A DNA stretch of 9,883 nucleotides, taken from contig VBOC01000189.1 of the NCBI GenBank assembly GCA_005877655.1, forward strand, positions 1-9,883, read 5' to 3'. A program made the position numbers and the translations under genes. A model generated the notes under the pieces. The model did no database searches. It was not told where the DNA came from and was given only the letters and a program-made list of their open reading frames with translations. Origin of the DNA: Ignavibacteria bacterium (GTDB taxonomy: Bacteria; Bacteroidota; Ignavibacteria; UBA10030; SZUA-254). Shown one piece after another: positions 6,418-9,883 of the stretch (the first letter of the stretch is position 1; the number at the start of each line of letters is the position of its first letter).

Positions 6418-8865
6418 CTAGAGCCAGCTCAGTCTCAGCCTTCGCTTGAGCTCCCGGACGCCAAACCTTGAATGAACAAGGACCTTCCTCGCCAGTCCGG
6501 CGTCGAGATCGAAATAGTTGTCGCCGAAGATGGCATCCTCTCCTGTGACCTGGAGGCAGACATTTTTCACGAATGTGCCGGATTGGAGGGTCAGTTCGAT
6601 CGTTCCACCCTTCAACTTGCGGACTCTAGTGCCGACCTTCGCCCGAGGTAAGTGAAGGTGTTTCGGTTCGGCGAAGAAGAACCGGTTCTCGGTTAGAGTC
6701 GCCCCGCCGGCCGTGATCTCGGCATGCAGATAGTGAGAGTATGGATCCGCGCCCTCGTAAACAGAGGCGGCAATCATATCGACCTTCCTCGACGTATTAG
6801 CAGGAATCCGCACGCCAAACCTGCGCCTCCACCGATTTGCCCCGGCAAATGAACGCAGTGACAGGGTCAGGATTCCGGAGGTTGGCCGGGGAAGATCGTT
6901 CGTAATCCAAACCTCGATACCCCGATCGGCACGTCTAAGGCTGACAAGAACTGGCGCAAAGAATCTCTTCGCGAAGTAGTAGGCCGCCTTGGGGCGCAGG
7001 CCGCTGTCGATGACGGCCCAGCTGGTGACGGGCCAGCAGTCGTTCAATTGCCAGAAAAGAGATCCGGAAGTTCTGAATTTTCTTCGCCGCCAATGCTCGA
7101 CGGCGAATTTCAATGCCTCCGCCTGCACGAGCTGGCTCTTGTAGATCCAGCGCTCGAAATCATCCGCGACCTTAAGATGGGCTGCCTGGAAGCGGAAGAG
7201 GCGTTCAGTCCCCGCAATCTGCTTATTATGGTGCTCCATAACCGGGCTCTGCGCGTTCCGGTCGGAGCGAAGGGTGACCGCATCGATCGTTGTGCTGTTT
7301 GGAAGCGCCTGAAAGCCGAACTCGGTAATGAATCGGGCAGTATTCTTCTCATAGTCCCGGTAATCCTTCCACCGGCTCCAGACGCTCCATTCGTGGTTAT
7401 TCCCGTCCGATTCGGAGTTGGGGAAACCCGAACCGAACGGAGAGCTTCGCCAGTACGGCCGCGTCCCGTCCAGTTTACGGCAGATATTCCTGAGAATTTC
7501 CCGGAAGATTTTTGATCCGCGCATCTGGTCGGGCGTTTTCTCCGGATGGCTTGTGCAGAAGAGCCATTCACATTCGTTGTTGCCGCACCAGAGAACGAGC
7601 GATGGGTGATTGCGAAGGCGGTTCACAACCCCCTCGGCCTCGACCGCCGCCTGTTTCTGGAACCACGCTCCTTCCGGATACTCGCCGCAGGCGTACATGA
7701 AATCCTGCCAGACCATGAGGCCAAGCCGGTCGCAGAGCTCGTAGAAAAGATCGTTTTCATAGAACCCGCCGCCCCAGACGCGGATCATATTCATGTGAGC
7801 GTCCCGCGCCATCGTTAAAAGCGTTTCGTAGGTCGACTCCCGGATCCGCGGAATGAACGTGTCACAGGGGATCCAGTCCGCGCCTTTGCAGAATATTTTT
7901 ACGCCATTGATCTCAACGGTGAAGGATCTGCCCCGTTTGTCCCGTTCCTGCGCCAGGCTGACCGTCCGGATCGCGAAAGGCGTTTCAATTTGATGAACCT
8001 CGCGGCCGCCCGCTATCAACGAGAAGAGCGCCCTATACATCGGTTGATCGCCGTACCCGTTCGGCCACCAGAGTTCGGGATCGGGGATGTGAACGCGGAA
8101 TGATACGCGAGGACCGGCGACTGCCCTTGAAACTTTCGGGGTGACAGAGCGGCCGGCTATCATCGCGCGCACCTCGAATGGCTCATTCGTAAAACAGCGC
8201 ACGCCGACGGAGACGTCGAGCACCGCCTCACGTGTGCTCGCCGAAATGACTTTGATGAAAGGATTGAACAGTCGTCCTTGCGAACAGACCTCAATCGATA
8301 TCTTTTTCCAAATGCCGGAGGTGGTGAGTCTCGGCCCCCAATCCCACCCGAAGGAATATTGCGCCTTGCGGACATAGACGCGCTCGCTCCCGTGGGAGAC
8401 CTCGAGTAAGCCGTGTTTCTTTTCGAGCCGCTTCGAGCGGACTGCCGGCGAGTCGAACAGAATTTGGAGTCTATTCTTGCCGCGGCGGAGGTATTTCCTG
8501 ATTTCGAACCGATGTTCGATGAACATATTTGCCGCCGAACCGATCCGCCTTCCGTTGAGGCTGATCGTTGCGTACGTATCGAGCCCTTCGCAGACGAGCT
8601 CGATCTCGCGTGCAGCCAGGACATCCATCGGCACGACAAAATCCCGGCGATAGAGCCATTGCTGTGACTCGATCCACTGCACCGCGGATTCATTCAAACG
8701 GTAGAACGGGTCCGGAATTTTCCTATTCGCCAGCAGGTCTGTGTGAACTGTGCCGGGGACGGTTGCCTTCATCCACCGGGTGATCCTGCGGAATTTCGGG
8801 GGAAGCGTCCCGTATTTATCTATTGCCCTGAACTTCCAGCCGCCCCCAAGCTCAATCGTATTCAT
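6418..8865 (-). CDS. exo-beta-mannosidase, glycoside hydrolase family 2
   Basis: Releases mannose from the non-reducing end of beta-mannosides (EC 3.2.1.25). The 815-residue protein has the beta-mannosidase architecture: N-terminal sugar-binding jelly roll (about 1-190, with WLYRRDF and QYSFGWDWGPRL at 169-180), an immunoglobulin-like domain (about 195-300), a TIM barrel (about 305-635) with IRVWGGGFYEND (361-372), acid/base E431 in WCGNNE and nucleophile E515 in FITEFGFQ, FWQLNDCWPVTSWAVID (604-620), and C-terminal beta domains. The Trp-Asp-Trp-Gly-Pro and Trp-Gly-Gly-Gly signatures separate it from beta-galactosidase and beta-glucuronidase members of GH2. It has no signal peptide, so it acts in the cytoplasm on imported oligosaccharides. 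The start ATG follows the stop of the upstream T9SS protein by 13 bases, so the two are likely co-transcribed; no strong Shine-Dalgarno sequence is seen. It converges with the GH130 gene, 24 bases apart, without an obvious terminator hairpin. Confidence 0.96.
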   Translation of the reverse strand: MNTIELGGGWKFRAIDKYGTLPPKFRRITRWMKATVPGTVHTDLLANRKIPDPFYRLNESAVQWIESQQWLYRRDFVVPMDVLAAREIELVCEGLDTYATISLNGRRIGSAANMFIEHRFEIRKYLRRGKNRLQILFDSPAVRSKRLEKKHGLLEVSHGSERVYVRKAQYSFGWDWGPRLTTSGIWKKISIEVCSQGRLFNPFIKVISASTREAVLDVSVGVRCFTNEPFEVRAMIAGRSVTPKVSRAVAGPRVSFRVHIPDPELWWPNGYGDQPMYRALFSLIAGGREVHQIETPFAIRTVSLAQERDKRGRSFTVEINGVKIFCKGADWIPCDTFIPRIRESTYETLLTMARDAHMNMIRVWGGGFYENDLFYELCDRLGLMVWQDFMYACGEYPEGAWFQKQAAVEAEGVVNRLRNHPSLVLWCGNNECEWLFCTSHPEKTPDQMRGSKIFREILRNICRKLDGTRPYWRSSPFGSGFPNSESDGNNHEWSVWSRWKDYRDYEKNTARFITEFGFQALPNSTTIDAVTLRSDRNAQSPVMEHHNKQIAGTERLFRFQAAHLKVADDFERWIYKSQLVQAEALKFAVEHWRRRKFRTSGSLFWQLNDCWPVTSWAVIDSGLRPKAAYYFAKRFFAPVLVSLRRADRGIEVWITNDLPRPTSGILTLSLRSFAGANRWRRRFGVRIPANTSRKVDMIAASVYEGADPYSHYLHAEITAGGATLTENRFFFAEPKHLHLPRAKVGTRVRKLKGGTIELTLQSGTFVKNVCLQVTGEDAIFGDNYFDLDAGLARKVLVHSRFGVRELKRRLRLSWL

Positions 8866-8878
8866 GAATGAATCTTGC

Positions 8879-9883
8879 TCATCGAAGGAGAAGGACCTTT
8901 CGCGTCAACTGGAAGGCGGGAGCGGAGAGTTGAACAAAATACACGCCGCTTGATTGACGAGACGCGTCCCACGTGATCATATATGTGCCCGGCGATCTGT
9001 CACCGTCGAGCAGGGTTGTGATCTCGCGTCCTGTCACGTCGTACACCTTGAGCGTCACACGGTTCAAGTCCCGTAATCCACCGGATCCTTCCGACGGAGG
9101 GGGCACGGTAAATCTTATTTGCGTTGCCGGATTGAACGGATCTGGATAATTCTGGCTCAACGAATATTCGTGCGGCAGAGCCTCCGAATGAAGCTCCTCG
9201 ACGACGGATACTCCGCTTGCCAGGCCCTGAATTTGGGCAACCGAAAGCGCATGATTGTAGATGCGGACATCGTCAAGAATCCCCTGAAAGTTATAGCCCT
9301 GGTCGGTCGGGAGGACCTGTCCGATCGTCAGATCGATCGTCGTCGTCAGAATCGGGCCCGACCAGGAGGAGAACGCATCGAGATCGCCATTCAAATAAAT
9401 TTCATAATCGGATCCGCTGTACAGGACGGTGATATTATACCAGGTGCCGATCGTGAGCCCCGTTTCAGAGTCCAGATCTTTCGTGCCTGCGCTTGTCTTC
9501 ACTGTCCACCGCAGCCGATTATTCGAGATCGAAACCTTCCAGCGGTTCTGCCAGTTTCCGTGGGATATAGGGTATTGCTCGCGGGAGAAGAGGGCGCCGA
9601 TTTTCATCCAGAAGTTGATTGTGACTGCCTGTTGAAAGTTCAGGCTGGCGGAGTCCGCGACCTGAACAGAATTTGTAGTCCCGTTGAAGGAATAGGCGCG
9701 GCCGGGGCTGCCGTTCCGGTCGTTTGCAGGGCCGGCGCCGTTAACGGTTCCGTTGTTATTAAATCCGCTCGAATCGTTGGCATTTCCGTCGAACGGATAA
9801 TAGGCGACCATCTCGCCGGTCTGCACGATTGAAAAGTCGCGCACTTCGATTCCCACGCTGTCGAGCGCCTGTGCCCCGTGGCC
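8879..9883 (-). CDS. secreted LamG-domain protein with T9SS type A sorting domain (5' end beyond window)
   Basis: The last 334 residues are visible and the frame is open to the right edge. A GTG at 9856 is in frame but the sequence before it (GHGAQALDSVGIEV) looks like continuing protein, so I treat the gene as partial. Domain 1 (about 20-222 of the visible part) is a concanavalin A/LamG-like jelly roll: AYYPFDGNANDSSG, AYSFNGTTNSVQV, VTINFWMK, YEIYLNGDLD, and the hallmark LDDVRIYNHALS near its end. Such domains usually bind carbohydrate or protein. Domain 2 (about 235-334) is a type IX secretion C-terminal sorting domain: QNYPDPFNPATQIRFT, VTLKVYDVTGREITTL, GTYMITWDA, SGVYFVQL and the basic end TRKVLLLR. 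The product is therefore exported through the Sec and T9SS routes and probably held at the cell surface. The sorting domain carries an unusual Pro/Gly-rich insert (PPPSEGSGGLRDLN). Just upstream of the GH2 beta-mannosidase, so a role in mannan binding or degradation is plausible but not shown. Confidence 0.9.
   Translation of the reverse strand, partial: GHGAQALDSVGIEVRDFSIVQTGEMVAYYPFDGNANDSSGFNNNGTVNGAGPANDRNGSPGRAYSFNGTTNSVQVADSASLNFQQAVTINFWMKIGALFSREQYPISHGNWQNRWKVSISNNRLRWTVKTSAGTKDLDSETGLTIGTWYNITVLYSGSDYEIYLNGDLDAFSSWSGPILTTTIDLTIGQVLPTDQGYNFQGILDDVRIYNHALSVAQIQGLASGVSVVEELHSEALPHEYSLSQNYPDPFNPATQIRFTVPPPSEGSGGLRDLNRVTLKVYDVTGREITTLLDGDRSPGTYMITWDASRQSSGVYFVQLSAPAFQLTRKVLLLR

Noticed and set aside
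9059..9074. A tRNA gene suggested by GGTTCAAGTCCCG
   Set aside because: The T-stem does not pair properly as a 5-base stem, no acceptor, D or anticodon arms are visible, and the sequence lies inside a well-supported sorting-domain gene.
9119..9832. Plus-strand open frame of about 237 codons opposite the LamG protein
   Set aside because: Antisense shadow; the minus strand carries clear LamG and T9SS motifs over the same span.

Overview
The window is GC-rich bacterial DNA, densely packed with genes and with short intergenic gaps. The best taxonomic clue is the protein at the right edge. It ends in a type IX secretion (T9SS) type A sorting domain with an Asn-Tyr-Pro-x-Pro-Phe-Asn-Pro start, which is typical of the Bacteroidota/Ignavibacteria/candidate-phylum (FCB) superphylum. 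A GC-rich Ignavibacteria-like or related FCB lineage is my best guess. It is an inference from one domain; no rRNA or tRNA is present.

Left part, minus strand (positions 3752 down to 1): a compact operon for the oxidative pentose phosphate pathway, transcribed in the order rpiA - zwf - pgl - gnd. zwf makes 6-phosphogluconolactone from glucose 6-phosphate, pgl hydrolyses it, gnd decarboxylates 6-phosphogluconate to ribulose 5-phosphate, and rpiA interconverts that with ribose 5-phosphate. Two junctions (rpiA/zwf and pgl/gnd) are 4-base ATGA overlaps and zwf/pgl are 17 bases apart, so the genes are almost certainly co-transcribed and partly translationally coupled. gnd runs off the left edge.

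Centre (3753-3990): a 238-base divergent intergenic region between rpiA and a plus-strand operon. It and the 5' end of rpiA carry a family of small palindromes, CGGGA-N4-TCCCG. Three copies lie in tandem at an exact 18-base period inside the rpiA reading frame, where the usual N-terminal helix of RpiA should be, and one lies upstream. This is the most unusual DNA structure in the window.

Plus strand (3991-6393): a two-gene unit of unknown function (a small exported beta-sandwich protein followed 2 bases later by a protein with one membrane segment), then a GH130-family mannoside phosphorylase/hydrolase-like enzyme.

Right part, minus strand (9883 down to 6418): the C-terminal part of a secreted LamG-domain protein with a T9SS sorting domain, followed 13 bases later by a complete cytoplasmic GH2 beta-mannosidase. 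The beta-mannosidase and the GH130 enzyme converge with only 24 bases between their stop codons. Together they suggest intracellular breakdown of beta-mannosides, with the secreted protein perhaps acting outside the cell; no transporter is visible in the window.

I see no CRISPR array, insertion sequence, phage gene or RNA gene.
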